Source: Cupriavidus pauculus
GTDB taxonomy: Bacteria; Pseudomonadota; Gammaproteobacteria; Burkholderiales; Burkholderiaceae
Length of the DNA stretch: 64,000 bases
Reading direction: 5' to 3'
NCBI RefSeq assembly: GCF_003854935.1
Contig: NZ_CP033969.1
Span: forward strand, 372,001-436,000
Under the pieces are notes generated by a model, which was given only the letters and a program-made list of their open reading frames with translations, was not told the origin of the DNA and did no database searches. This document shows positions 48,502 to 58,192 of the stretch, one piece after another (positions within the stretch are counted from its first letter, which is position 1; each line of letters starts with the position of its first letter). A program made the translations under genes and the position numbers.

Positions 48502-50037
48502 ATGACCCGCACCCCGCCCAAGCCCGACTATTTGAAGAAGATCCTGACCGCCAAGGTCTACGACGTGGCCCAGGAGACCGAGCTGACGTACGCCCCGGCC
48601 CTGTCGGCGCGGACCGGCAACGCGGTCTGGTTCAAGCGCGAGGACACCCAGCCCGTGTTCTCGTTCAAGTTGCGCGGGGCGTACAACAAGATGGCGTCGC
48701 TGAAGCCCGAGGAACTGAAGCGCGGCGTGATCGCCGCGTCGGCCGGCAACCACGCCCAGGGCGTGGCGCTGGCCGCCGCCCGGTTGCAGTGCAAGGCCAT
48801 CATCTGCATGCCCACCACCACGCCGCAGGTGAAGATCGACGCGGTGCGCGAGCGCGGCGGCGAATGGGTCCGCATCGTGCTGCACGGCGAGTCGTACAGC
48901 GACGCCTACCTGCACGCGGCCGAGCTGGAGGCCAAGCAGAAGCTCACCTTCATCCACCCGTTCGACGACCCGGACGTGATTGCCGGCCAGGGCACCATCG
49001 CCATGGAGATCCTGCGCCAGCACCCGGGCCCGATCCACGCGATCTTCGTGGCCATCGGCGGCGGCGGGCTGATCTCGGGCATTGCCGCCTACGTCAAGGC
49101 CGTGCGCCCCGAGATCAAGGTCATTGGCGTGCAGACGTTCGATTCCGACGCGATGAAGCGCTCGGTCGACGCCGGCAAGCGCGTGGAACTGAAGGACGTG
49201 GGCCTGTTCTCGGACGGCACGGCCGTGAAGCTGGTGGGCAAGGAAACCTTCCGCATCACGCGCGAGTTGGTGGACGACATCATCCTGGTCGATACCGACG
49301 CGATCTGCGCGGGCCTGAAGGACGTGTTCCAGGACACCCGCAGCATCCTGGAACCGGCCGGCGCGCTGGCCGTGGCCGGCCTGAAGGCCTATGCCGAGCG
49401 CGAGAAGCTCAAGGGCCAGCAGCTCGTGGCCATCGCCTGCGGCGCGAACATGAACTTCGACCGCCTGCGCTTCGTGGCCGAGCGCGCCGAGGTGGGCGAG
49501 GCCCGCGAGGCCGTGTTCGCCGTGACGATCCCCGAGGAACGCGGCAGCTTCAAGCGCTTCTGCGAGCAGGTGGGCACCCGCAGCGTGACCGAGTTCAACT
49601 ACCGTATCGCCGACAAGGGCGTGGCGCACATCTTCGTGGGCCTGCAGATCGCCGCGCGCAGCGAGAACGACAAGATCGCCGCCAACTTCCGCCGCCACGG
49701 GTTCGACACGCTGGACCTGTCCAACGACGAACTGGCCAAGCAGCACATCCGCTACATGGTGGGCGGCCACTCGCCGCTGGCGCAGGACGAACTGCTGTAC
49801 CGCTTCGAATTCCCGGAGCGGCCGGGCGCGCTGATGAAGTTCCTGTCCAGCATGGCCCCGAACTGGAACATCAGCCTGTTCCATTACCGGAACCAGGGCG
49901 CGGACACGTCGAACATCCTGGTGGGCATCCAGGTGCCGAAGAACGAGAAGCGCGCGTTCCGCACCTTCCTTTCCACGCTCGGTTACGTACACTGGGACGA
50001 GACCGACAACCCCGTTTACAAGCTGTTCCTGGCCTGA
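48502..50037 (+). CDS. ilvA: Threonine ammonia-lyase, biosynthetic
   Basis: 511-residue PLP enzyme that turns threonine into 2-oxobutanoate, the first committed step to isoleucine. The PLP lysine is K56 in [12 protein letters not shown], the phosphate-binding GGGG-type loop is [14 protein letters not shown] and SAGNHAQG completes the site. Two C-terminal ACT-like regulatory domains (about 330-505: [18 protein letters not shown] and [17 protein letters not shown]) bind Ile/Val. The open frame extends upstream to 48325, but ATG 48502 ([13 protein letters not shown]) matches the family. The gene is followed by queF after 8 bases. Confidence 0.96.
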   Translation: MTRTPPKPDYLKKILTAKVYDVAQETELTYAPALSARTGNAVWFKREDTQPVFSFKLRGAYNKMASLKPEELKRGVIAASAGNHAQGVALAAARLQCKAIICMPTTTPQVKIDAVRERGGEWVRIVLHGESYSDAYLHAAELEAKQKLTFIHPFDDPDVIAGQGTIAMEILRQHPGPIHAIFVAIGGGGLISGIAAYVKAVRPEIKVIGVQTFDSDAMKRSVDAGKRVELKDVGLFSDGTAVKLVGKETFRITRELVDDIILVDTDAICAGLKDVFQDTRSILEPAGALAVAGLKAYAEREKLKGQQLVAIACGANMNFDRLRFVAERAEVGEAREAVFAVTIPEERGSFKRFCEQVGTRSVTEFNYRIADKGVAHIFVGLQIAARSENDKIAANFRRHGFDTLDLSNDELAKQHIRYMVGGHSPLAQDELLYRFEFPERPGALMKFLSSMAPNWNISLFHYRNQGADTSNILVGIQVPKNEKRAFRTFLSTLGYVHWDETDNPVYKLFLA

Positions 50038-50045
50038 GACCCGCA

Positions 50046-50879
50046 ATGACGCTTCCTGAGCACTCGCCGCTGGGCAAGCCCTCGGCGTACAAGACCGAAT
50101 ACGACCCGACGCTGCTGTTCCCGATCCCGCGCCAGCCCAAGCGCACCGAGATCGGGCTGGCCGAGGGCCGCGCGCTGCCGTTCTTCGGCGTGGACATCTG
50201 GAACGCGTACGAGGTGTCGTGGCTGAACCTGAAAGGCAAGCCGCAGGTGGCGCTGGCCACGTTCATCATCCCGTCCGACACGCCGAACATCGTCGAGTCC
50301 AAGTCCTTCAAGCTGTACCTGAACTCGTTCAACCAGAGCCGGATCGCCTCTGCCGAGGCACTGCAGCAACTGCTGCACCACGACCTGTCGCAGGCCACGG
50401 GCGGCACCGTGCAGGTGCGGCTGGTCACCGAGGCGGACCTGGGCACGCAGAAGATGGGGGAACTGGACGGCCTGCTGCTGGACCGCCTGGACATCGAGAC
50501 CGACATCTACGAGCCCGACGCCTCGCTGCTCAAGGCCGACCAGGAGGCATCGCCGGTGGAGGAAACGCTGGTGTCGCACCTGCTCAAGTCGAACTGCCTG
50601 GTCACGGGCCAGCCCGACTGGGGCAGCGTGCAGATCCGCTACGTGGGCGCCCCGATCGACCAGGAAGGGCTGCTCAAGTACCTGATCTCGTTCCGCAACC
50701 ACAACGAGTTCCACGAGCAGTGCGTGGAGCGGATCTTCACGGACGTGCTGCGCATGTGCAAGCCGGTCAAGCTGGCCGTCTACGCCCGCTACACCCGCCG
50801 CGGCGGGCTGGACATCAACCCGTTCCGCACCAACTTCAACACACCGTGGCCGGATAACCGCCGGAACGCGAGGCAGTAA
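50046..50879 (+). CDS. queF: NADPH-dependent 7-cyano-7-deazaguanine reductase
   Basis: 277-residue QueF of the long (two-domain) type that reduces preQ0 to preQ1 for queuosine tRNA modification. The motif [14 protein letters not shown] is near residue 80, and the catalytic cysteine is in [16 protein letters not shown] with the aspartate in [19 protein letters not shown] is the second half of the substrate pocket. ATG 50046 is 8 bases after ilvA, so it probably shares that transcript although the two functions are unrelated. Confidence 0.95.
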   Translation: MTLPEHSPLGKPSAYKTEYDPTLLFPIPRQPKRTEIGLAEGRALPFFGVDIWNAYEVSWLNLKGKPQVALATFIIPSDTPNIVESKSFKLYLNSFNQSRIASAEALQQLLHHDLSQATGGTVQVRLVTEADLGTQKMGELDGLLLDRLDIETDIYEPDASLLKADQEASPVEETLVSHLLKSNCLVTGQPDWGSVQIRYVGAPIDQEGLLKYLISFRNHNEFHEQCVERIFTDVLRMCKPVKLAVYARYTRRGGLDINPFRTNFNTPWPDNRRNARQ

Positions 50880-50938
50880 GGAGCGGGGCGACGGCGAGTC
50901 GTGCCGACACCGGGTTTTGCTCCCGCCCCCCGGTCTTG

Positions 50939-51069
50939 CTCCCCTCTCCCGCGCGGCGGGAGAGGGGCTGGGGGTGAGGGCGTTGAGGTTCAAAACGCGA
51001 CATGTCGCAAATAGAACCGCCAGCCCTCTCCCCCGACCCCTCTCCCGCAGCGCGGGAGAGGGGAGCAAA
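50939..51069. repeat. Dispersed paired-hairpin repeat, copy C
   Basis: Hairpins at 50941-50967 and 51037-51063 (CCCCTCTCCCG stems) lie 69 bases apart at the junction of the convergent queF and porin genes. The spacer has CGACATGTCGCAA, matching the spacer of the array at 43511. A bidirectional terminator role fits its place. Confidence 0.85.
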
Positions 51070-51092
51070 GCCCTACAGCTCGATCGGCCCCC

Positions 51093-52463
51093 TCAAAACT
51101 CCGCGTGCGCCCGTACGCCGATGAACTTCGCCGGGCCGCGGTCGCGGTTGTAGCCGGGGTTGCGGATGTACTGGAAGTCGGGGCTCAGCGTCAGCGTCTT
51201 CCACACGGCGAAGCTGTAGTAGATCTCCACGATCTGTTCCGGGCCGTAGCGCAGCGCGCCGTCGCCCAGGAAGGCGCCCAGGCCGCCGGCCGCCAGGTAG
51301 TTGCGGTGCGCGGGGCTCAGCATGTTGACGGCCATCGCCAGTCCCACCTCGTCCTTCGGGCGGCCCCATAGCGCGCCCTTGAGCGTGCCGCCGCCGGCCA
51401 CCTGCCGGCCGATCTCGGTGAAGGCGTAGGTCTCGGTCTTGTCGTCGGACCAGTTGGCGCGCAGGAACACGCCCGCGTCGCGCGTCACTTCCTGCAGGAA
51501 CGCCAGCCCCACGCCCCACTTGGTGTGTTCGCGCCGCACGTCGGCCACGTCGGGCGTCACGCCGTTGGCCTGGCCGAACGCGATGGCGTCGTTGAAGGCG
51601 CCCATGTTGGCGCGGTTGCGCCACAGCAGCAGCCGCGCCTGCCCGGGGCGGCCGGCAATCTCGTAGCGCTTTTCCAGCTCCAGCATCTGGCCGTAGTGCT
51701 TGAACGCGCGCGTGTCCAGCTCGCGCCCGTTGGACTCCAGCGGCTGCAGGAAGTGGCCGACGCGCGCCGACCAGCCGTCGCCGATGTACTCCAGCGCCGC
51801 GCCCCAGTTGTAGCCGCGCGAATCGGCCGGGTAGTCCCACGAGCCATGCGTCAGGAACGACCAGTTCATGAACTGCGTGCGCGGGTCTGACCCGTACGGG
51901 TTCTGGTCGAACACGTCGATCACGCCGAAGTTGCCGGCCGTCAGCACCAGCCGCTGCTTGTCCACCGTGCGCGCGAACTGGTTGAAATCCGCCTCCAGCG
52001 TCTCGTCGCCGCCGCCCATGCCCCAGTACTGGCGGACGAACGCGCGCGCCCGGTAGAACTTTGGCGACGTGCTGGCCGTCTTGGCCAGCTCGCCGTTGGA
52101 CAGCCCGCCCAGCCCGTGCAGGTCCGAGAACGGTACGCCCTGCGACACCTCGGGATTGAAGTGGAACTCCGCGCCGCGCCACAGGCGCAGCCCCAGGTCC
52201 AGCGTGCTCGTGAAGGAATAGCTCTTGGCGCGCTCGGGCGTCAGGCTGTTCTCGCCCGAATACGGCGCGTCGAACGCCGGCTTGCGGGTCCAGATGTAGG
52301 TGGCCTGCCCGTGGATGGCGAACGGGCTCTCGGTATCGGGCGGCGTCGCGGCCTCTTGCGCCTGCGCCGCCCACGGCAAGGCCGCGCTGGCCAGCAACGC
52401 GGCGAGTCGACGGACAAAGCGGGGGCGCGGCCGCCGGGCGGCCAGCAATACGTGACGCGGCAT
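51093..52463 (-). CDS. OprB-like carbohydrate porin
   Basis: 456-residue outer-membrane β-barrel. An N-terminal signal peptide (basic residues, hydrophobic core LAALLASAALPWAAQA, cleavage after AQA) is followed by FAIHGQATYIWTRKPAF, usual for the OprB family, and many alternating strands. The last residue is Phe (AHAEF), the barrel-assembly signal. It would let sugars or polyols diffuse into the periplasm. It stands alone, converging with queF and diverging from the TetR-type gene. No clear ribosome site precedes ATG 52463, and no sugar importer is nearby. Confidence 0.88.
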   Translation of the reverse strand: MPRHVLLAARRPRPRFVRRLAALLASAALPWAAQAQEAATPPDTESPFAIHGQATYIWTRKPAFDAPYSGENSLTPERAKSYSFTSTLDLGLRLWRGAEFHFNPEVSQGVPFSDLHGLGGLSNGELAKTASTSPKFYRARAFVRQYWGMGGGDETLEADFNQFARTVDKQRLVLTAGNFGVIDVFDQNPYGSDPRTQFMNWSFLTHGSWDYPADSRGYNWGAALEYIGDGWSARVGHFLQPLESNGRELDTRAFKHYGQMLELEKRYEIAGRPGQARLLLWRNRANMGAFNDAIAFGQANGVTPDVADVRREHTKWGVGLAFLQEVTRDAGVFLRANWSDDKTETYAFTEIGRQVAGGGTLKGALWGRPKDEVGLAMAVNMLSPAHRNYLAAGGLGAFLGDGALRYGPEQIVEIYYSFAVWKTLTLSPDFQYIRNPGYNRDRGPAKFIGVRAHAEF

Positions 52464-52597
52464 GGAAGATCGGAAAGAAGGGTTGGATACGCCGCCCGGC
52501 TGGGCGGCCCCTTGGCTGCGCGAGCATAGCCAAGCCGACATGACCTGTCCACCGCCCATGCTGCATTGCAACAACGCCGCCCGACTTGTAACAGTCC

Positions 52598-52625
52598 TTG
52601 TATTAATTAATTCGAAAATTAATAT
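52598..52625 (+). promoter_or_regulatory. Promoter of the tetR-efflux operon with overlapping operator
   Basis: TTGTAT (52598-52603) and TAATAT (52620-52625) are spaced 16 bases. The dyad ATTAATT-CGAA-AATTAAT (52606-52623) covers the spacer and the -10 box. The site is the most AT-rich spot around and lies 34 bases before the TetR start. A repressor bound there would block transcription, which fits an autoregulated efflux operon. Confidence 0.65.
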
Positions 52626-52658
52626 TCGAGCGAAGCCCGCCAGCATCCAGACCATTCC

Positions 52659-53330
52659 ATGCCCTCCGCCCCGTCCGACCCGAAACGCCGCCCCGGCCGA
52701 CCGACCACCCGCACGGCCGACGCCGGCCAGCGCGACCTGCTGATCGACGCCGCCGTGACGATGTTCGCGCGGCACGGCGTGGCCGCCACGTCGACCAAGG
52801 CCATCGCCACCGAGGCCGGCGTCACGCCGGCGCTGGTCCACTACTACTTCCGCGACCGCGAGGCGCTGCTGGACGCGATTTTCGAGGAACGGCTGCAGCC
52901 GATGATCGACCACGTGTTCGGCGCGCTGCAGGCCGGCGACGCCGACCCGGTCACGCGCATCCAGGGCCTGGCCGCGCAGCTGATCCGCACCGCGGCGGGC
53001 ACGCCATGGTTTCCGGGCCTGTGGATCCGCGAGATCGTCAGCGTCGACGGCCATCTGCGCGAACGGCTGCTGCAGCGCGTGGCCCCGCAGCGCGCCCAAT
53101 TGATCGCCGGCCCGCTGGCCGCCGCCCATGCGCAGGGCCAGCTCAATCCGGGGCTGGAGCCGGCGCTGGTCATGGTCTCGCTGATCGGCCTGACGATGCT
53201 GCCGCTGGCCACCACCCACATCTGGCGCGCGCTGCCCGGCGCGGCCGATATCGATACCGACACGCTGGTGCGCCACGTCACCGCGCTGCTGGGCCACGGC
53301 CTGTCCGTGCCGCCCAAGGATCCCGCCTGA
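52659..53330 (+). CDS. TetR family regulator of the efflux operon
   Basis: 223 residues. The helix-turn-helix (about 25-70: TSTKAIATEAGVTPALVHYYFRDREALL) has the conserved ALVHYYF. The N-terminus is basic (KRRPGRPTTR), and the C-terminal ligand domain has WFPGLWIREIVSVDGHLRER. This resembles CecR/YbiH-type regulators that sit before YbhFSR-like exporters. It is the first gene of an operon with adaptor, ATPase, permease and outer-membrane factor. The start at 52659 has only a weak ribosome site. Confidence 0.9.
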   Translation: MPSAPSDPKRRPGRPTTRTADAGQRDLLIDAAVTMFARHGVAATSTKAIATEAGVTPALVHYYFRDREALLDAIFEERLQPMIDHVFGALQAGDADPVTRIQGLAAQLIRTAAGTPWFPGLWIREIVSVDGHLRERLLQRVAPQRAQLIAGPLAAAHAQGQLNPGLEPALVMVSLIGLTMLPLATTHIWRALPGAADIDTDTLVRHVTALLGHGLSVPPKDPA

Positions 53331-53357
53331 ACCGTCATCTCTCCGGAGCCCGCATCC

Positions 53358-54314
53358 ATGTCCCTGATCCTCCGCACCCCGCCCCTGCTGCTGGCCGCCG
53401 CGCTGCTCGGCGCCTGCGGCAACGACAAGCCCGACACGTGGCAAGGCTACGTCGAAGGCGAATTCGTGGCCGTGGCCTCGCCGTTCGCCGGCCGCCTGGA
53501 AACGCTGTCGGTCGAGCGCGGCCAGCAGGTGGGCACCGGCGCCCCGCTGTTCGTGCTCGAATCCGACGACGAACGCGCCGCGCGCCAGCAGGCCGCCGAG
53601 CAGGTGCGCGTGGCCGAGGCGCAGCTTGCCGATATCCAGACCGGCAAGCGGCCGGTGGAAGTGGCCGTCAACCAGGCCCAGCTCGTGCAGGCCCAGGCGC
53701 AGGCCACCCGCAGCGCCGCGCAACGCAGGCGCGACGAGGCCCAGTTCGAGATCGGCGGCATCTCGCGCGCCCAGCTTGACGAGAGCCGCGCCACGGCCGA
53801 TGCCGACGCCGCGCGCGTGCGCGAACTGCAGCGCGACATCGACGTGGCCCGCCTGCCCGGCCGCAAGGACCAGCTGGCCGCCCAGCGCGCGCAGATCGAC
53901 GCCGCGCGGGCCGCGCTGGCGCAGGCCGAGTGGAAGCTGTCGCGCAAGTCGGTCAACGCCACCGTGCCGGGCCTGGTCTACGACGTGCCGTTCCGCCCCG
54001 GCGAATGGGTGCCGGCCGGCAGCGCCGTGGTGCGGATGCTCCCGCCGGGCAACGTCAAGGTGCGTTTCTTCGTGCCCGAAGCCGTGGTCGGCGCGCTGCA
54101 GCCGGGCCAGGCCATCACCATCCGCTGCGACGGCTGCGCGGCCCCGGTGCCGGCGAAGATCACCTACGTGTCGAACGAGGCCGAGTTCACGCCGCCGGTC
54201 ATCTACAGCAACGAAACGCGCGGCAAGCTCGTGTTCCTGATCGAGGCCCGCCCCACCGCCGCCGACGCGCCCCGGCTGCGCCCCGGCCAGCCCGTGGAGG
54301 TGGTTCGGTCATGA
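53358..54314 (+). CDS. HlyD-family periplasmic adaptor lipoprotein (YbhG-like)
   Basis: 318 residues. A lipoprotein signal (LLAAALLGAC, Cys20) would anchor it to the inner membrane. Lipoyl-half motif at about 40-70 (ASPFAGRLETLSVERGQQVGTGAPLFVLES), a long helical hairpin rich in Ala/Gln/Arg (about 70-200), then VNATVPGLVYDVPFRPGEWV and a β-barrel domain. It links the ABC permease to the outer-membrane factor. It is 27 bases after tetR and overlaps the ATPase gene by 4 bases. Confidence 0.92.
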   Translation: MSLILRTPPLLLAAALLGACGNDKPDTWQGYVEGEFVAVASPFAGRLETLSVERGQQVGTGAPLFVLESDDERAARQQAAEQVRVAEAQLADIQTGKRPVEVAVNQAQLVQAQAQATRSAAQRRRDEAQFEIGGISRAQLDESRATADADAARVRELQRDIDVARLPGRKDQLAAQRAQIDAARAALAQAEWKLSRKSVNATVPGLVYDVPFRPGEWVPAGSAVVRMLPPGNVKVRFFVPEAVVGALQPGQAITIRCDGCAAPVPAKITYVSNEAEFTPPVIYSNETRGKLVFLIEARPTAADAPRLRPGQPVEVVRS

Positions 54315-55300
54315 GCACGTCCCCCTCCCCCGCCCGCAACGGCGAGCTGGCCATCGACGTGCGCGACCTGAACAAGCATTTCGGTGACAAGCACGTGGTC
54401 AACAACCTGACCATGCAGGTGGCGCGCGGCGAGATCTTCGGCTTCCTGGGCCCCAACGGCAGCGGCAAGACCACGTCGATCCGGATGATGTGCGGCCTGC
54501 TGACGCCAGACTCCGGCTCGGGCACCTGCCTGGGCTACGACATCCTGACCCAGGCCGCCGAGATCAAGCGCAACGTCGGCTACATGACGCAGCGCTTCTC
54601 GTACTGGGAAGACCTGTCGATCCGCGAGAACCTGGACTTCGTCGCCCGCGTCTACGACATGCCCAACCGCCGCGAGGCCGTGGACCGCGCGCTGGAAGAC
54701 CTGGGCCTGCAGTCGCGCGCCGAGCAGCTGGCCGGATCGCTGTCGGGCGGATGGAAGCAGCGGCTGGCGCTGGCCGCCTGCCTGCTGCACGAGCCGCAGC
54801 TACTGCTGCTGGACGAGCCCACCGCCGGGGTGGACCCGAAGGCCCGGCGCGACTTCTGGGAACAGCTCCACCAACTGGCCGCGCGCGGCATCTCGGTGCT
54901 GGTCAGCACGCACTACATGGACGAGGCCGAGCGCTGCCACAAGCTGGCCTACATCGCCTATGGCGCGCTGCTGGCGCAGGGTACGTCCGACGAGGTGGTG
55001 GCCAGCCAGCACCTGAGCACCTGGAGCGTGGAAGGCGACAACCTGGCCGAGCTGTCCGCGCAGTTGCAGGGCAAGCCCGGCGTCGACCAGACCGTGGCCT
55101 TCGGCACCGCGCTGCACGTGACCGGCAAAGACGCCGGCCAGCTGGAACGCACGCTGCGGCAGTACGCCGGCACCGGCCATCGCATCGCCCAGGCGCAGAC
55201 CAGCCTGGAAGACGTGTTCATCCACATGATGGGCGGCGCGCAGGACAACATGGCCACGCCGGCCCGCCAGCCGGCCGCCAGCCCGAAGGAGGCGCCATGA
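54311..55300 (+). CDS. ABC-2 type exporter ATP-binding protein
   Basis: 329 residues with one nucleotide-binding domain. Walker A GPNGSGKTT is at 47-55, the signature LSGGWKQRLALAACLL near 140 and Walker B LLLLDEPTAGVDP, with STHYMDEAERC as switch region. The C-terminal 90 residues are the DrrA-type extension. E. coli YbhF has two such domains in one chain; here only one is present, so a homodimer should power the pump. Its ATG and stop overlap both neighbours by 4 bases (ATGA each). Confidence 0.93.
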   Translation: MSTSPSPARNGELAIDVRDLNKHFGDKHVVNNLTMQVARGEIFGFLGPNGSGKTTSIRMMCGLLTPDSGSGTCLGYDILTQAAEIKRNVGYMTQRFSYWEDLSIRENLDFVARVYDMPNRREAVDRALEDLGLQSRAEQLAGSLSGGWKQRLALAACLLHEPQLLLLDEPTAGVDPKARRDFWEQLHQLAARGISVLVSTHYMDEAERCHKLAYIAYGALLAQGTSDEVVASQHLSTWSVEGDNLAELSAQLQGKPGVDQTVAFGTALHVTGKDAGQLERTLRQYAGTGHRIAQAQTSLEDVFIHMMGGAQDNMATPARQPAASPKEAP

Positions 55301-56460
55301 GCACCGCCCGCCCGGCCGCCCCGCGCCAGCGCCGGTTCTCGGTGCAGCGCTGGTGGAGCATCGTCCTGAAGGAATTCCTGCAGCTGCGGCGCGACCGCAT
55401 CACGTTCGGGATGATCGTCGGCCTGCCCATCGTGCAGCTGCTGCTGTTCGGCTTTGCGATCAACAGCGACCCGCGCCACATGCCCACGGCCGTGATCGTG
55501 GCCGAGCACAGCGATTTCTCGCGGTCGTTCGTCGCCGCGCTGGAAAACACCACGTACTTCAAGGTCGTGCGCACGATGCCCGACGAGCGCAGCGGCCGCG
55601 AGGCGCTGCTGCGCGGCGACGTGCAGTTCGTGGTCACCATCCCCACGGACTTCTCGCGCCGGCTGCTGCACGGCGACCGCCCGGCGATCCTGGTGGAGGC
55701 CGACGCCACCGACCCGTCGGCCACGGGCCCGGCCATCGGCGCGCTGGCGCAGTTGCCGGCCACCGTCGCCCGCATCGACCTCAAGGGCGCGCTGGCGCCG
55801 CTGGCCGGCGGGGCGCCCGCGTTCGACGTCAACGTCCAGCGGCTGTACAACCCGGAGGGCATCACGCAGTACAACATCGTGCCGGGGCTGATGGGCGTGA
55901 TCCTGACCATGACGATGGTGATGATGACCGGGCTGGCGATGACGCGCGAACGCGAGCGCGGCACGATGGAGAACCTGCTGGCCACGCCGGTGCAGCCCAT
56001 CGAGGTCATCTCGGGCAAGATCGTCCCGTACATCTTCATCGGCCTGATCCAGGCCACGATCATCGTGCTGGCCGCGCACTTCGTGTTCGGCGTGCCGTTC
56101 CTGGGGTCGGTGGTGGCGGTCTACCTGGCGGCGCTGCTGTTCATCGCGGCCAACCTGACGGTCGGCATCACGCTGTCGTCGCTGGCGGCCAACCAGCTCC
56201 AGGCGGTGCAGCTCACGTTCTTCTACTTCCTGCCCAACATCCTGCTGTCGGGCTTCATGTTCCCGTTCGCGGGCATGCCCACCTGGGCGCAGTGGATCGG
56301 CAACGTGCTGCCAATGACCTATTTCAACCGGATGGTCCGCGGCATCATGCTCAAGGGCAGCGGCTGGACCGAACTGTGGCCCAACGTCTGGCCCGTGGCG
56401 CTGTTCACGGTCATCGTCATGGCCATTGCGGTGCGCTTCTACAAGCGCACGCTCGACTGA
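55297..56460 (+). CDS. ABC-2 type exporter permease (YhhJ/YbhS-like)
   Basis: 387 residues of the ABC2_membrane_3 family. TM1 is near residue 35-50 (FGMIVGLPIVQLLLFGFAI), a large periplasmic domain follows (about 55-180), and five further helices stand from about 190. MTRERERGTMENLLATPVQP is the conserved cytoplasmic loop. One permease gene is present where the E. coli YbhFSR system has two, so a homodimer is likely. It might export a toxic organic compound; the substrate is unknown. Confidence 0.93.
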   Translation: MSTARPAAPRQRRFSVQRWWSIVLKEFLQLRRDRITFGMIVGLPIVQLLLFGFAINSDPRHMPTAVIVAEHSDFSRSFVAALENTTYFKVVRTMPDERSGREALLRGDVQFVVTIPTDFSRRLLHGDRPAILVEADATDPSATGPAIGALAQLPATVARIDLKGALAPLAGGAPAFDVNVQRLYNPEGITQYNIVPGLMGVILTMTMVMMTGLAMTRERERGTMENLLATPVQPIEVISGKIVPYIFIGLIQATIIVLAAHFVFGVPFLGSVVAVYLAALLFIAANLTVGITLSSLAANQLQAVQLTFFYFLPNILLSGFMFPFAGMPTWAQWIGNVLPMTYFNRMVRGIMLKGSGWTELWPNVWPVALFTVIVMAIAVRFYKRTLD

Positions 56461-56475
56461 CTGCGGAGCGTCGTC

Positions 56476-57939
56476 ATGCGTATCCCACCCCTTCTTGCCA
56501 CCGCTGCCGCCGTCCTGCTGACGGCCGGCTGCGTGGTCGGCCCCGACTTCCGCACGCCCGACGCGCCGGCCGACCCGCGCTTCACGGCCGGCCCGCAGCC
56601 GTCGCAGATGGCCGCGCAGGGCTATCCCACCCAGACCGTGGCGCCTGGCGATGTCCCGGCCGACTGGTGGACCGCCTTCGGCAGCGCGCCGCTGGACGAG
56701 ACCGTGCGCCTGGCGCTGGCCAGCAGCCCCACGCTGACGCAGGCCCGCGCCCGGCTGCGCGAGGCGCAGGAGAACCTGAACGCGCGCACCGGCGCCACCC
56801 AGTTCCCGCAGGTGGACGCCAAGCTCAACGCCACGCGCCAGCAGGTGGACCTGACGTCGGTCGGCATCACGCAGTTCCCGAGCCCCGGGCCATTCACGCT
56901 GTACAACGCGAGCGTGCAGGTGTCGTACGCGCTGGACCTGTTCGGCGGACAGCGGCGCGAGCTGGAGGGCCTGCGGGCCGCCGTGGACTACCAGCGCTAC
57001 GAACTGGAAGCGGCGCGCCTGTCGCTGGCCGCCAACGTGGCGACGGCCGCCATCCGCGAAGCCGGCCTGCGCGCGCAACTGGCCGATACGGTAGCCATCG
57101 CCGCCGCGCAGCAGCGCCAGCTCGACATCATGCGGCAGCGGCTGCAAGCGGGCGGCGTGGCGCGCGTGGACGTGCAGCGCCAGCAGGCGGAACTGGCGCA
57201 GACGCAGGCGCTGATCCCGGGGCTGTCGCAGCAGCTCGACGCCACGCGCCACCAGCTCGCCGTCTATACGGGCCAGACCCCGGCCAGCGCCCAGCTGCCG
57301 GAATTCCGGCTCGAAGACCTGCACCTGCCCGAATCGCTGCCGGTCAGCCTGCCCGCCGAACTGGCGCGCCGCCGCCCCGACATCCGCGCGGCCGAGGCGC
57401 TGCTGCACCAGGCATCGGCCGACATCGGCGTGGCAACGGCTAACCTGTACCCGCAGATCACGCTGACCGCCAGCGGCGGCACGCAGCAGATGCGCGCGCG
57501 CGACCTGTTCAGCAGCCTGAACGTCTGGAGCCTGGCCGCCGGCGTGGTGCAGCCGGTGTTCCACGGCGGCGAGCTGCGCGCGCAGAAGCGGGCCAAGGAA
57601 GCGGCGTACGAGCAGTCGCTGGGCGCCTACCAGCAGGCCGTGCTGCAGGGCCTGCAGAACGTGGCCGACACGCTGCGCGCGCTGGAAGCCGACGCCGCCA
57701 CGCTACAGGCCCGCGCCGACAACGCCCGCCAGACGCGCGACACGCTGGCCATCGTCAGCGAGCAATACCGGCTCGGCGGCGTCAGCCAGTTCACGGTCAT
57801 CGACGCCGAACGCCAGGCCCGCCAGGCCGCACTGGACCTGGCCCAGGCCCGCGCGGCGCGGCTGGCTGATTCCGCCGCGCTGATGCAGGCGCTGGGCGGC
57901 GGGTGGTGGCAAGGGGAGACGGTGGTGGGCGGGCGGTGA
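56476..57939 (+). CDS. Outer-membrane efflux factor, NodT/OprM type lipoprotein
   Basis: 487 residues. The lipobox LLTAGC (Cys18) marks it as a lipoprotein. Two repeated outer-membrane-factor domains of coiled-coil and barrel follow; marks include DWWTAFGSAPLDETVRLALASSPTL, YALDLFGGQRRELEG and, in the second half, RRPDIRAAEALLHQASADIGVA. It completes the tripartite pump 15 bases after the permease. NodT-type factors usually partner RND or ABC pumps; the operon shows the partner here. Confidence 0.94.
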   Translation: MRIPPLLATAAAVLLTAGCVVGPDFRTPDAPADPRFTAGPQPSQMAAQGYPTQTVAPGDVPADWWTAFGSAPLDETVRLALASSPTLTQARARLREAQENLNARTGATQFPQVDAKLNATRQQVDLTSVGITQFPSPGPFTLYNASVQVSYALDLFGGQRRELEGLRAAVDYQRYELEAARLSLAANVATAAIREAGLRAQLADTVAIAAAQQRQLDIMRQRLQAGGVARVDVQRQQAELAQTQALIPGLSQQLDATRHQLAVYTGQTPASAQLPEFRLEDLHLPESLPVSLPAELARRRPDIRAAEALLHQASADIGVATANLYPQITLTASGGTQQMRARDLFSSLNVWSLAAGVVQPVFHGGELRAQKRAKEAAYEQSLGAYQQAVLQGLQNVADTLRALEADAATLQARADNARQTRDTLAIVSEQYRLGGVSQFTVIDAERQARQAALDLAQARAARLADSAALMQALGGGWWQGETVVGGR

Positions 57940-57977
57940 GGTGTTGACGGGGGCGGTGGTGGCAGTGGGATGCGCTG

Positions 57978-58178
57978 GCCCTCTCCCCCGGCCCCTCTCC
58001 CGCGGGCGGGAGAGGGGAGAAAACAGTCGGAGCTTCAGACGCTGTCGGTTTGCTCCCCTCTCCCGCCTGGCGGGAGAGGGGCCGGGGGTGAGGGCGTTGA
58101 CCCTCTGCTTGCCGACCTGTGGCAATTTGAACCGCCTGACCGTCTCCTCCGATCCGTCTCAAGCGCGAGAGAGGAGAA
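57978..58178. repeat. Dispersed paired-hairpin repeat, copy D
   Basis: Three stems: 57992-58017, 58055-58081 (both CCCCTCTCCCG type) and a decayed one at about 58152-58177, 70 bases after the second. They lie at the convergent junction of the outer-membrane factor and aminotransferase genes. The spacer GCTTGCCGACCTGTGGCAATTTGA matches the array units. It may stop transcription from both sides. Confidence 0.8.
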
Positions 58179-58192
58179 CCAAAACCGCCCCC

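Noticed and set aside
51093-53723. An 876-codon frame joining the porin with sequence upstream
   Set aside because: The part above 52463 lies over the TetR and adaptor genes in antisense; the signal peptide begins at 52463.
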